Of a DNA stretch of 57,332 nt, positions 50,345 to 57,332 are shown in pieces. Every line of letters starts with the position of its first letter. The first letter of the stretch is position 1. A program made the position numbers and the translations under genes. The stretch comes from Anaerolineae bacterium (GTDB lineage Bacteria; Chloroflexota; Anaerolineae; Aggregatilineales; Phototrophicaceae): the NCBI GenBank assembly GCA_023382675.1, contig JAHDWN010000042.1, forward strand, positions 1-57,332. The letters run 5' to 3'. The notes under the pieces were generated by a model. That model did no database searches. It saw only the letters and a program-made list of their open reading frames with translations, and was not told the origin of the DNA.

Positions 50345-50710
50345 CTTGCGACCCGCTTTCAGATACGGGCAAAGACCCGCACGAACAAAGTGCAAGCGTA
50401 TGGCTTCATCTTAGGATCAGTGGGTCAAACGTTGGTCATAGCGGCATGGTGATGGATGTCACCAGCGGCGGCGGTGCCGATCGACAATATTTCGCGAGCC
50501 ATCGATCATGACCGCGTCAGAATCAGCGGGTTATAGAAACTCAATTTGAACCGCAAAGTCTCAAAGGACGCAAAGAATAAGCGTGAACAGCCGTCTTTCC
50601 GGCGGGTCAGAGCGGGTGTCAGCCCGCTTCCCGCCGGAAAAGCTAGCCGGGCGGCTTCCAGCCCCCGGCGATCGCTGCTCGTTTTGCCAGTACGCTATAT
50701 ACTCTGCGTC
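50345..50710. repeat. Gap with a long hairpin and CGCAAAG words
   Basis: 366 bases without a gene. 50552-50581 contains ACCGCAAAGTCTCAAAGGAC and GCAAAG words, a type of repeat often found between genes in Chloroflexota and cyanobacteria. 50596-50606 (TTTCCGGCGGG) pairs perfectly with 50630-50640, with inner AGCGGG/CCCGCT arms. A TATATACTC near 50696 may be the -10 box of the MenH-like gene. Confidence 0.6.
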
Positions 50711-51550
50711 ATGAGCAGTCACTTCATCTCCCTGCACGACCTGCGCTATCACTCCGCCAGCGACGGCAGCGGCGCGCCGTTGCTGCTGCTGCACGGCTTC
50801 ACCGGCAGCGCCGCCAATTGGCAGGCGCACGTCGCAGCACTGGCCGAGCGCTGGCGCGTCATCCGCCCGGATCTGCCGGGGCATGGGCAGACGCCCGCAC
50901 CCGCCGCCGACCGCTGCACGATGGAACGCGTGGCCGCCGATATGGCGTTGTTGATCGAACAGGTCGCCGGAGCGCCCGCCGCGCTCCTCGGCTATTCGAT
51001 GGGTGGGCGGCTGGCGCTCTACACCGCCCTGCACCATCCCGCCTGGGTGCGCGTGCTGATCCTGGAGAGCGCGTCGCCAGGGCTGGCGAGCGCAGCCGAC
51101 CGCGCCGCGCGCCGGGCCAGCGATGACGCCCTGGCGCAGCATATTCTCGACGAGGGCATCCCGGCCTTTGTGGATGCGTGGGAACGGCTGCCGCTGTTCG
51201 CCGGCCACGCCCGGCTGCCCGCGCACGATCAGGCGGTGCAGCGAGCGGCCCGGCTCGCCAACAATGCGCAGGGGTTGGCGCACAGCCTGCGCGGCATGGG
51301 CACAGGCAGCCAGCCGTCCCTCTGGGAGCGGCTAGAAACGTGTACGCTGCCCGTGCTGCTGATCAGCGGCGCGGACGATGCGAAGTTCACCCAGATTGCG
51401 CGGCAGATGGCGAGCGCCCTGCCGCACGCGCAGCACGTCACCATCGCGCAGGCCGGGCACACGCCGCACCTGGAACAGCCGGACGCCTTCCGCGCGGCGG
51501 TGACACGCTTTCTGGAGAGGATCGGCGGGCAACCGCAGCGTAACCGCTAG
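50711..51550 (+). CDS. menH: MenH-like alpha/beta hydrolase
   Basis: A 279-residue enzyme from the ATG at 50711. LLLLHGFTGSAANWQAHVAA is the oxyanion block, LGYSMGGRLALYTAL the nucleophile elbow, VLILESASPGLASAADR the typical MenH block, and ISGADDAKFTQIA with QAGHTPHLEQPDAF the acid and base. MenH (SHCHC synthase) removes pyruvate in menaquinone synthesis. No other men genes are in the window, so a related carboxylesterase role is possible. The longer frame to 50546 reads through an intergenic hairpin. Confidence 0.8.
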   Translation: MSSHFISLHDLRYHSASDGSGAPLLLLHGFTGSAANWQAHVAALAERWRVIRPDLPGHGQTPAPAADRCTMERVAADMALLIEQVAGAPAALLGYSMGGRLALYTALHHPAWVRVLILESASPGLASAADRAARRASDDALAQHILDEGIPAFVDAWERLPLFAGHARLPAHDQAVQRAARLANNAQGLAHSLRGMGTGSQPSLWERLETCTLPVLLISGADDAKFTQIARQMASALPHAQHVTIAQAGHTPHLEQPDAFRAAVTRFLERIGGQPQRNR

Positions 51551-51568
51551 ATCGCGGCGGGCGTGGGC

Positions 51569-51802
51569 CTAGCAGTCTCCGGATGCACAGCCGGCATTCG
51601 CCAGCGCCGGTACGCGCCGGGTCTCCCGCTGGCTCACGGCGGCGATCACCACCTGCACGAGAGGACGCAGACGCAACCTGCGCGCAGGTCGTGCCCCCGA
51701 GTCTAGCGCGCGGACCGCCAGCCGTTCGCGCTCGGCCATCCGCAGCAAATCGTTGTGATGCTGGCGGCTGTCAAGCATCTGACTGTAGAAATTGTCCAAC
51801 AT
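51569..51802 (-). CDS. Small basic unknown protein
   Basis: A 77-residue protein from the ATG at 51802, with CAGGAG 8 bases upstream. MLDNFYSQMLDSRQHHNDLL then an Arg-rich middle (SGARPARRLRLRPL), and a C terminus ending in CASGDC. I do not recognise it. It is convergent with the MenH-like gene with 18 bases between stop codons. Confidence 0.45.
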   Translation of the reverse strand: MLDNFYSQMLDSRQHHNDLLRMAERERLAVRALDSGARPARRLRLRPLVQVVIAAVSQRETRRVPALANAGCASGDC

Positions 51803-51967
51803 AGCGTGCTCCTGAGGTGTGTTTCCACGTATAGAGACGTGCAGCCGCCCCCGATGGACGCAAATTCGTGCGCACAGCCGTAAAGTTCCCAAATTGAAGG
51901 CAAAAGAATAGTTATGAAACCTGCACAAATCCTGTCGAATCTTCACACCCAGGATCACATAACAGAT

Positions 51968-51996
51968 TTGTGAGTTTTATGTTTTTCGTGTATGAT
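51968..51996 (+). promoter_or_regulatory. Promoter of the Pro-Thr-rich exported protein
   Basis: TTGTGA (51968-51973), a 17-base spacer and TATGAT (51991-51996), 36 bases ahead of the GTG start. It is a close match to a sigma-70 promoter. Confidence 0.7.
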
Positions 51997-52031
51997 ATTT
52001 ACTAACTTCAAAGTGCCGGAGACCCGTAAAC

Positions 52032-53756
52032 GTGCCCAGTCGTTTCCGTCCATTTTTGTGGCTTCCGCTAGTTCTTATTCTCGTCAGTGTCCAGACCGGG
52101 CTGGCGAGTACTGTGTGCGAACAGGTCATCGAGACGGCTCTGTTTGCCTCAGAGACGGCATGTTACGGGTTGGGGCGCAATCAGGCCTGCTACGGCAATC
52201 ATCTGCTTGAAGCCGAACCCCAGCCTGGTTTCAACAACTTCAATTTCGACGACATCGGCGATGTGATCGACATCACCGGTTTGGAGAGCCTGCGCTTGAG
52301 CGCGATGGATCTCGACGCCGGGCTGTGGGGCGTCGCGCTCATGCGTCTCCAGGCCAACATCCCGCACCAACTGGTCACGCGCAACGTGACGCTGGTGCTG
52401 TTTGGCGACGTAGAAGTTGAAAATCGCGTGCCTGCGCCGCATCTGGCCGCCGTGCGCCCGCGCACAGACGCCAACGTCAACATCCGGCGCTATCCAGAAC
52501 GCGACGCCTACGTCATTGGCACGCTTGATCAAACGCAGATCGCGCTGGCCGATGGCCGCATGGAAGACAGCTCCTGGTATCACGTCCAACTGCTCGAATC
52601 GGGTCGCCGTGGTTGGGTCGCTGCGAGCACGGTCGATGTCATCGGCTCGGCGGACGACTTGAACGTCGTCAGCATCCAGAGCGCCGAGTTTGGGCCGATG
52701 CAAGCGCTCTACATGGAGACGGGCGATAACGCGACCAACTGCGAAGGCGTGCCTGAAAACGGCGTGCTCATTCAGACACCGGACGGCGTGGCGACAGTTG
52801 ACCTCTGGATCAACGAGGTCAAGATCCGGCTCGGCTCAACGGCCTTCGTCCAGGCGAACGCCGGGGACAGAATGACGATCAAGATGATCGAAGGCTCGTC
52901 TCAGGTCGAGGCGCTCGGCGTCGATCAGTTCAGCCTGGCAGGCACGCAGCTCGAAGTGCCCATGAATGAGAGCCTGCAACCGGCGGCCCCGCCCAGTCTG
53001 CCGCAGGCATACGACGCGAATACCGTGCAGAGCATCCCGGTAACGGTGTTGGAGCGCCCCATCGAAGTTGCGCCACCGCTGCCGCAGGAACAGGTTGATG
53101 CGCTCAACCGTGTCAATCTGGCGGATATGGAGACACCACAGCCGCCCGCACCTACGAATACACCGACAGTGGCGCCCACCGCTACCAGCATTCCGACGAA
53201 TACGCCGCTGCCACCGACACCGACCAACACAGCGACGCGGGTACCACCCACGGCGACGAACACGCCGCTGCCGACCGCCACGCGGACGAGCACACCGGTG
53301 CCGCCGACCGCGACACGGACGAACACACCGGTGCCGACCGCGACACGGACGAACACACCGCTGCCGCCGACGGCGACGAACACACCGCTGCCGCCGACAG
53401 CCACGCCAGTGCCGCCGACGGCGACGAATACCCCGCTGCCACCACCGACAGCGACCAACACACCGGTGCCGCCGCCAACGGCGACCAACACGCCGCTGCC
53501 GCCACCGACCGCCACGAACACACCGGTACCGCCGCCGACAGCGACCGACACACCGCTGCCGCCGCCATCCGTCACGACTGTGCCGCTAGGCGTCACCAGC
53601 ACGCCGCTGCCACCGACGGCAACGAACAGCGGTCAGCAGGCGCCAGGCACGACGCCAACGCCAGTGCCGCCCACGCCGACCATAGCCGAGATGTCGCCGC
53701 CAACCGTGCCGCCCATCCCTGATCCGGAGACGGCGACGCCGACCGAAACAGCGTAA
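52032..53756 (+). CDS. Exported SH3-domain protein with long Pro/Thr repeat tail
   Basis: A 574-residue exported protein with a GTG start (GGAG 8 bases upstream). A signal peptide (FLWLPLVLILVSVQTGLA) precedes a domain with VCEQVIETALFASETACYGL, a type found in several Chloroflexota exported proteins, and a bacterial SH3-like domain (about 140-200: ANVNIRRYPERDAYVIGTLD). Residues about 370-560 are a Pro/Thr-rich tail of imperfect TNTPLPPTA repeats, likely extended and surface-exposed or wall-spanning. No sortase motif is seen. It has a terminator directly after it. Confidence 0.85.
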   Translation: MPSRFRPFLWLPLVLILVSVQTGLASTVCEQVIETALFASETACYGLGRNQACYGNHLLEAEPQPGFNNFNFDDIGDVIDITGLESLRLSAMDLDAGLWGVALMRLQANIPHQLVTRNVTLVLFGDVEVENRVPAPHLAAVRPRTDANVNIRRYPERDAYVIGTLDQTQIALADGRMEDSSWYHVQLLESGRRGWVAASTVDVIGSADDLNVVSIQSAEFGPMQALYMETGDNATNCEGVPENGVLIQTPDGVATVDLWINEVKIRLGSTAFVQANAGDRMTIKMIEGSSQVEALGVDQFSLAGTQLEVPMNESLQPAAPPSLPQAYDANTVQSIPVTVLERPIEVAPPLPQEQVDALNRVNLADMETPQPPAPTNTPTVAPTATSIPTNTPLPPTPTNTATRVPPTATNTPLPTATRTSTPVPPTATRTNTPVPTATRTNTPLPPTATNTPLPPTATPVPPTATNTPLPPPTATNTPVPPPTATNTPLPPPTATNTPVPPPTATDTPLPPPSVTTVPLGVTSTPLPPTATNSGQQAPGTTPTPVPPTPTIAEMSPPTVPPIPDPETATPTETA

Positions 53757-53761
53757 ACATA

Positions 53762-53793
53762 AAAAGCCCCGGCAATCAATCTCCGGGGCTTTT
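53762..53793. terminator. Bidirectional Rho-independent terminator
   Basis: AAAAGCCCCGG and CCGGGGCTTTT form a perfect 11-base stem with a 10-base loop, followed by TTG on the plus strand and a T run from AAAAA on the minus strand. It stops both convergent genes, 52032 and 53838. Confidence 0.92.
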
Positions 53794-53837
53794 GTTTGGC
53801 TTGCGGTCAGGTCGCTATCTGCGTTGCGCTCGCCAGA

Positions 53838-56800
53838 TCATGGCTCGACGAACATGTAGCCGATGCCGAGCTGATTTTGAATGAAGCGCGGGCTGTCCGG
53901 GCGCGGCTCCAACTTCTTGCGCAGGCGGCTGATGTTGACCCAGAGATACTGCGTCTCGTTCTCGTATTCCGGCCCCCAGACCTTTTCGAGCAACTGCTTG
54001 TGCGTCAGCACCTGCCCCCGGTTCGTGACCAGGATATGCAGCAGATCGTATTCGATGCGCGTGAGTTCGAGCGGCTTACTGGCAAGGAAGACCTCGCGGC
54101 GGGCAAAATCGACGTAGAGATCACCGACTTGAAGCGGCTCACGCGCGCGGTCGGTAATGTGCAGGCGCTTGAAGATGGTGTTGACGCGCGCCATCATCTC
54201 CTCGCTGCTGATCGGACGGGCAAGGTAGTCATCCGCGCCGGCGTTCAGGCCGCGCACCTTCTCCGTCTCCGAGGCCTTGTCGGCCACCAGGATGATCGGG
54301 GTTTCGGTGCGGGCGCGCAGCTTGGCCGTCACATCGACGCCGTTCATGTCGCGCAGAGATGTATCGACCACGATCAGGTCGAGGCGTGTGGCGTTGACAT
54401 CGCGGATGGCATCCTCTGCCGAGCGATAGGTGATGAGTTCGTAATCCAGCTCGCCGAGAGCGCTGCTCAATTCGCGCGCCAGCGTCGAGCGCCCTTCGAT
54501 GACCATGATGCAGTTCAACCCACGTGACGGCGCGCGCGTGCCCGCCCCACGTGACGGTGCTTCGGCAGCGGCATATGTCTCGACCGCCGTCACCTTCGTC
54601 TGGGTGGGCTGCGGCAGCGAAATGCCGGTCGTCGGCAGGCTGATGACGGCGTAGTAGCCGTTGGCGTCCTGATCGAGATAGATGTGCCCGCCGTGACGGT
54701 TGATCAATTCGCGGCTCATGTAGAGCGCGAAGCTGTACGGGCTGATCTGGCCGTCGGCCTGGCGCAGGCCGCTCAGCAAATCCTGCAATTCAAGCGCGGC
54801 TTTGCCCGGCAGATCGGCAAAGATGAGCGCCGTTTCGTTGCCGCGCTGCTCCCCGCGCACGGTGACGACGCCTTCCTCGGCGACCAGATTGACGAGCACG
54901 TACAGCACGTTGGCGATGGCGCGTTCCAGACGATACTCGTCGCCTTTGATCTGAGTGAACTGCGGGCGCATATCGATCCGCAGCACGCGGTGATAAGGAT
55001 AGAAGGCGCGGCTGTTGACCACACGCTGGACGATACCGGCAATATCGACCAGCTCACGGTTGAGGATAACGCCGCCCATCTCCAGATTGACCATATCCAG
55101 GAAATTGAGCCAGAGCTGGCCGAAATTGTCGAAGTTATGTTCCAGTTCGTGCAGCAGGCGGTCGCGTTCGCGGTGGCTGAAGCCGCCGTGCTGCTCCGCC
55201 AGCATCCCAATTTGCGTGCGCACCTGGGCGTAAGGCATCCGAATGTGATCGGCGATGATCTCTTGCAGGAGAGCGCGCGTGGCCTCGCCGCGCGGCGATT
55301 GCGCGCTATCGCGGATGAGGCCCGCCCAGTTGAGCTTGCCGCTGTCCAACCCTTCGATCTTGACGAACTCAACAGAAATGGTGCGATCCTGATCGGCCAG
55401 GCGCAGATCGACAATCGGGTATTCGTCGGTGTGGACGTTGGGGCGCGAGACAATTGTTTGAGCGCTCTCGAGCTGCGCCGCGACCATGCCTGGATCTTCG
55501 GCATTGTTCGATAAGAGGCGCAGCAGCACGTCCGCAGGCTGGTACAGGACTTCAGACGGCTGAATGCCAGTCAGTTCGCCGAACTGCGGGTTGCAGAAAC
55601 CGATGTGATCGTTTTCGTCAACGAAGAAGATCGCCTCAGAAATGGTGCGCAAGATCGCTTCCAGGCGGCCCGTCTTTTCCCAAATCGTCGCCGTCAGGGT
55701 GATGCGATAAAACATCTGCCCGGCGGTGTGAACCAGGTTTTCGATCAGGTTGATGTCTTCCTGGGTGAAGCTTTTGCCCGCGCCCGCGCCGGCGAACAGG
55801 CCGCCGATGAAGATGTTCGACACGGCAATTGGCACGAACAACACCTGCGGTGCCAGCAGCGCATGGAACAGCGGCAGCAGTGGCCCGGTTTCGACGGCAT
55901 TGCCATCGTAAACGTTGGGCTTGGCGGCGGCGCCGGTTTGATCGACGATATGGGTGATCACACCACTCTTGAGCAGTTTGTCGAAAGCGCGCATGGCGTC
56001 GTCGTTGTTGCAATCGACGAAGACAGTTTCGGTCGGCGCAGCGGGGTTATCGTAGAACCAGACAAGCGCCTGCCCGGCGTGCGGGACTTCTTCGACCAGT
56101 TCGCGCAGCGCGCTCGCGACTTCATGGGTCACGTTGAGGTTGGCGAAACGCTCCCAGGCGCGCAGCAGATGGCGGCTCGATTGGACGTTGACGTACTGCT
56201 GCTGATATTGGGCGACCTTTTGCAGCGCCACGGTCAGTTGTGAGGCGAACGGCTCGTAGATGATCAGATCTTCATGTGTGAGCGCGACATCCGGCATAGC
56301 GCAGATGCCCATCGCCCCCATCATTTGATCCTGGTAGACGAGCGGTAGAATCATGATCGATTCCGCGGCAGGCAGCACCGGAATCTGGGCGTAATTCGGG
56401 TTCTCGCGGACGTTGTGATAGATCTGCGTGATGCCGTTCTCTATCGTCCAGCAGAACGGATCGTAGCGATCAAAGCGGACGATGCTCTCGTAGAGCTTGC
56501 CGCGTTCGAGCGTTGGCTCACCGCCCGCGTAGAGATGGACAACATCGCCATCGCGCAGGGCGAAGATGATGCCATACAGGCGATACGTCGTGACCAGCAG
56601 GTGAACGGCATCCAGCAGCAGCGTTTGCGCGTCGGATGCGTTGTAGAGCAGGCGCGAGAGCGAGGCAATCGAGTGCAGATTCTGGGTGCGCTGCGCCAGC
56701 GCCATGGCCTGTCGGTGCTGCTTGACCATGAGTTGCAGCCGGTGCTCCAGTTCGAAGGCAGTCATGGTCTCTACGAAGAAGTCGTCGGCCCCCGCCTTGA

Positions 56801-57098
56801 AGAGCTGCTCGCGGCGCGCTTCGTCCTGCGCATCGCTGACGATGATCACCGGGATGCCGGGATTGCGGCGTTTGATTTCGGTGACAAGCTTGACCGCTTC
56901 CTTCCGGAAAACGGTGTCGTCGATGACGATCAGGTCATAGCGGATATTCTGAAGGGAGCGTACCGCCTCAGCCGCATTATTGATGGGATAGTAATCGAAC
57001 TGCTGCGCGGCGACGGCGGTGATCCAATGATCCGCGCGCGAACTGACGAACATCACCGGTGCAGGCTTCGTGGTATGAGCAACTGCCATATCTACCAT
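53838..57098 (-). CDS. Large REC-GAF-GAF-PAS-pseudokinase-REC-wHTH regulator
   Basis: A 1086-residue soluble protein. Domains in order: receiver (about 15-130, VIDDTVF but no conserved Lys: FFVETMT), GAF (about 140-290), GAF (about 300-460), PAS (about 475-595), a kinase-like part with IADHIRMPYAQVRTQIGML and an atypical HATPase region (N box NVLYVLVNLV, G1 ADLPGKA), a second receiver (about 850-965, VVDTSLRDMNG but LARPIS without the Lys), and an OmpR/PhoB winged helix (LTRIEYDLLHILVTNRGQVL, YLWVNISRLRKKLEP). The catalytic signatures are degraded, so it may act as a ligand-controlled transcription factor. An ATG at 57089 is an alternative start. Confidence 0.85.
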   Translation of the reverse strand: MVDMAVAHTTKPAPVMFVSSRADHWITAVAAQQFDYYPINNAAEAVRSLQNIRYDLIVIDDTVFRKEAVKLVTEIKRRNPGIPVIIVSDAQDEARREQLFKAGADDFFVETMTAFELEHRLQLMVKQHRQAMALAQRTQNLHSIASLSRLLYNASDAQTLLLDAVHLLVTTYRLYGIIFALRDGDVVHLYAGGEPTLERGKLYESIVRFDRYDPFCWTIENGITQIYHNVRENPNYAQIPVLPAAESIMILPLVYQDQMMGAMGICAMPDVALTHEDLIIYEPFASQLTVALQKVAQYQQQYVNVQSSRHLLRAWERFANLNVTHEVASALRELVEEVPHAGQALVWFYDNPAAPTETVFVDCNNDDAMRAFDKLLKSGVITHIVDQTGAAAKPNVYDGNAVETGPLLPLFHALLAPQVLFVPIAVSNIFIGGLFAGAGAGKSFTQEDINLIENLVHTAGQMFYRITLTATIWEKTGRLEAILRTISEAIFFVDENDHIGFCNPQFGELTGIQPSEVLYQPADVLLRLLSNNAEDPGMVAAQLESAQTIVSRPNVHTDEYPIVDLRLADQDRTISVEFVKIEGLDSGKLNWAGLIRDSAQSPRGEATRALLQEIIADHIRMPYAQVRTQIGMLAEQHGGFSHRERDRLLHELEHNFDNFGQLWLNFLDMVNLEMGGVILNRELVDIAGIVQRVVNSRAFYPYHRVLRIDMRPQFTQIKGDEYRLERAIANVLYVLVNLVAEEGVVTVRGEQRGNETALIFADLPGKAALELQDLLSGLRQADGQISPYSFALYMSRELINRHGGHIYLDQDANGYYAVISLPTTGISLPQPTQTKVTAVETYAAAEAPSRGAGTRAPSRGLNCIMVIEGRSTLARELSSALGELDYELITYRSAEDAIRDVNATRLDLIVVDTSLRDMNGVDVTAKLRARTETPIILVADKASETEKVRGLNAGADDYLARPISSEEMMARVNTIFKRLHITDRAREPLQVGDLYVDFARREVFLASKPLELTRIEYDLLHILVTNRGQVLTHKQLLEKVWGPEYENETQYLWVNISRLRKKLEPRPDSPRFIQNQLGIGYMFVEP

Positions 57099-57332
57099 AG
57101 ATTCAATAACCTGCCATGAGGATAGAAGTATCTACCTAAGTGTAATACAGTTTTTTGGAATTCTGTGCAAATGTTCGTGGTTGGAGATTGGCTATCGGCT
57201 TTCGGCGGTCGGCTTATGGCTATCGGCTAATCCGCTAATCTGCTAACCTGCTGACCTGCCATCTCCCAAAAGCTCTCTTTAGAGGACGACAGTTTTAAGG
57301 GAGGATTGAGCGCTTAACAAAAAGGAGTTCAT
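57099..57332. repeat. Word repeats before the next gene
   Basis: 57181-57266 repeats GGCTATCGGCTTTCGGCGGT and GCTAATCCGCTAATCTGCTA words of the second family. Near the end AAGGAGTTCAT places a ribosome site before an AT that begins a start codon cut by the window (57331), suggesting a rightward gene outside. Confidence 0.7.

Overview
The window is one 57.3-kb stretch of GC-rich bacterial DNA. It most resembles a member of the Chloroflexota (Anaerolineae-like). This assignment is inference from gene content: an exported protein with a long Pro-Thr 'TNTP/PTAT' tail (52032-53756), a bifunctional archaeal-type fructose-bisphosphate aldolase/phosphatase, F420-type PPOX enzymes, GAF/PAS-rich signalling proteins, and many short degenerate intergenic repeats. 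I recognise no rRNA, tRNA, CRISPR array, integrase or transposase.

Layout. (1) 1-10.1 kb, leftward: a tailed-phage head module (terminase, portal, gp10-like, protease fused in frame to the major capsid protein, small capsid-associated protein, connector, tail completion, tail tube). An AhpD-like gene and a rightward PAS histidine kinase sit inside it, and almost every junction is filled with repeats. It looks like a scattered prophage remnant or a domesticated particle cluster; it probably continues to the left. (2) 10.1-14.4 kb: an alpha/beta hydrolase flanked by two direct repeats carrying LexA-box-like palindromes, a PAAR-like (DUF4150-like) orphan, a tandem pair of two-TM SLATT/DUF4231-like membrane proteins, and one unknown protein. 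(3) 14.7-31 kb, mostly accessory and metabolic: an MBL-fold/TetR operon with twin operators, an ion channel, a methyltransferase-glycosyltransferase pair, a secreted trypsin-like protease, a membrane-fused GMC oxidoreductase, a three-copy family of small unknown proteins (one copy decayed), two tandem PPOX proteins, NDH-2, a TetR/DinB-like operon and a secreted beta-lactamase-fold hydrolase. (4) 31.2-37 kb: an HNH/ribbon-helix-helix pair, then a signalling cassette of solute-binding protein, Cache-HAMP histidine kinase (broken by an in-frame TAG) and two receiver-only regulators. (5) 37-44.8 kb: J-domain protein, FHA protein, ECF-type sigma factor, methyltransferase, MFS transporter, YdeI-like protein, and FBP aldolase/phosphatase behind a compact three-hairpin leader. 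(6) 44.9-57.3 kb: NifX-like His-rich protein, P-type ATPase, Trx-VKOR fusion, two alpha/beta hydrolases (one MenH-like), the SH3/Pro-Thr exported protein and a very large REC-GAF-GAF-PAS-pseudokinase-REC-wHTH regulator. The last bases hold a ribosome binding site and the first two bases of a rightward start codon.

The strongest leads are the three-hairpin RNA ahead of the FBP aldolase/phosphatase, the protease-capsid fusion whose linker is encoded by an intergenic-type repeat, the LexA-like boxes in a duplicated promoter block, the SLATT pair next to a PAAR-like orphan, and the amber-split sensor kinase. All functional calls rest on sequence motifs read by eye; no database search was run.
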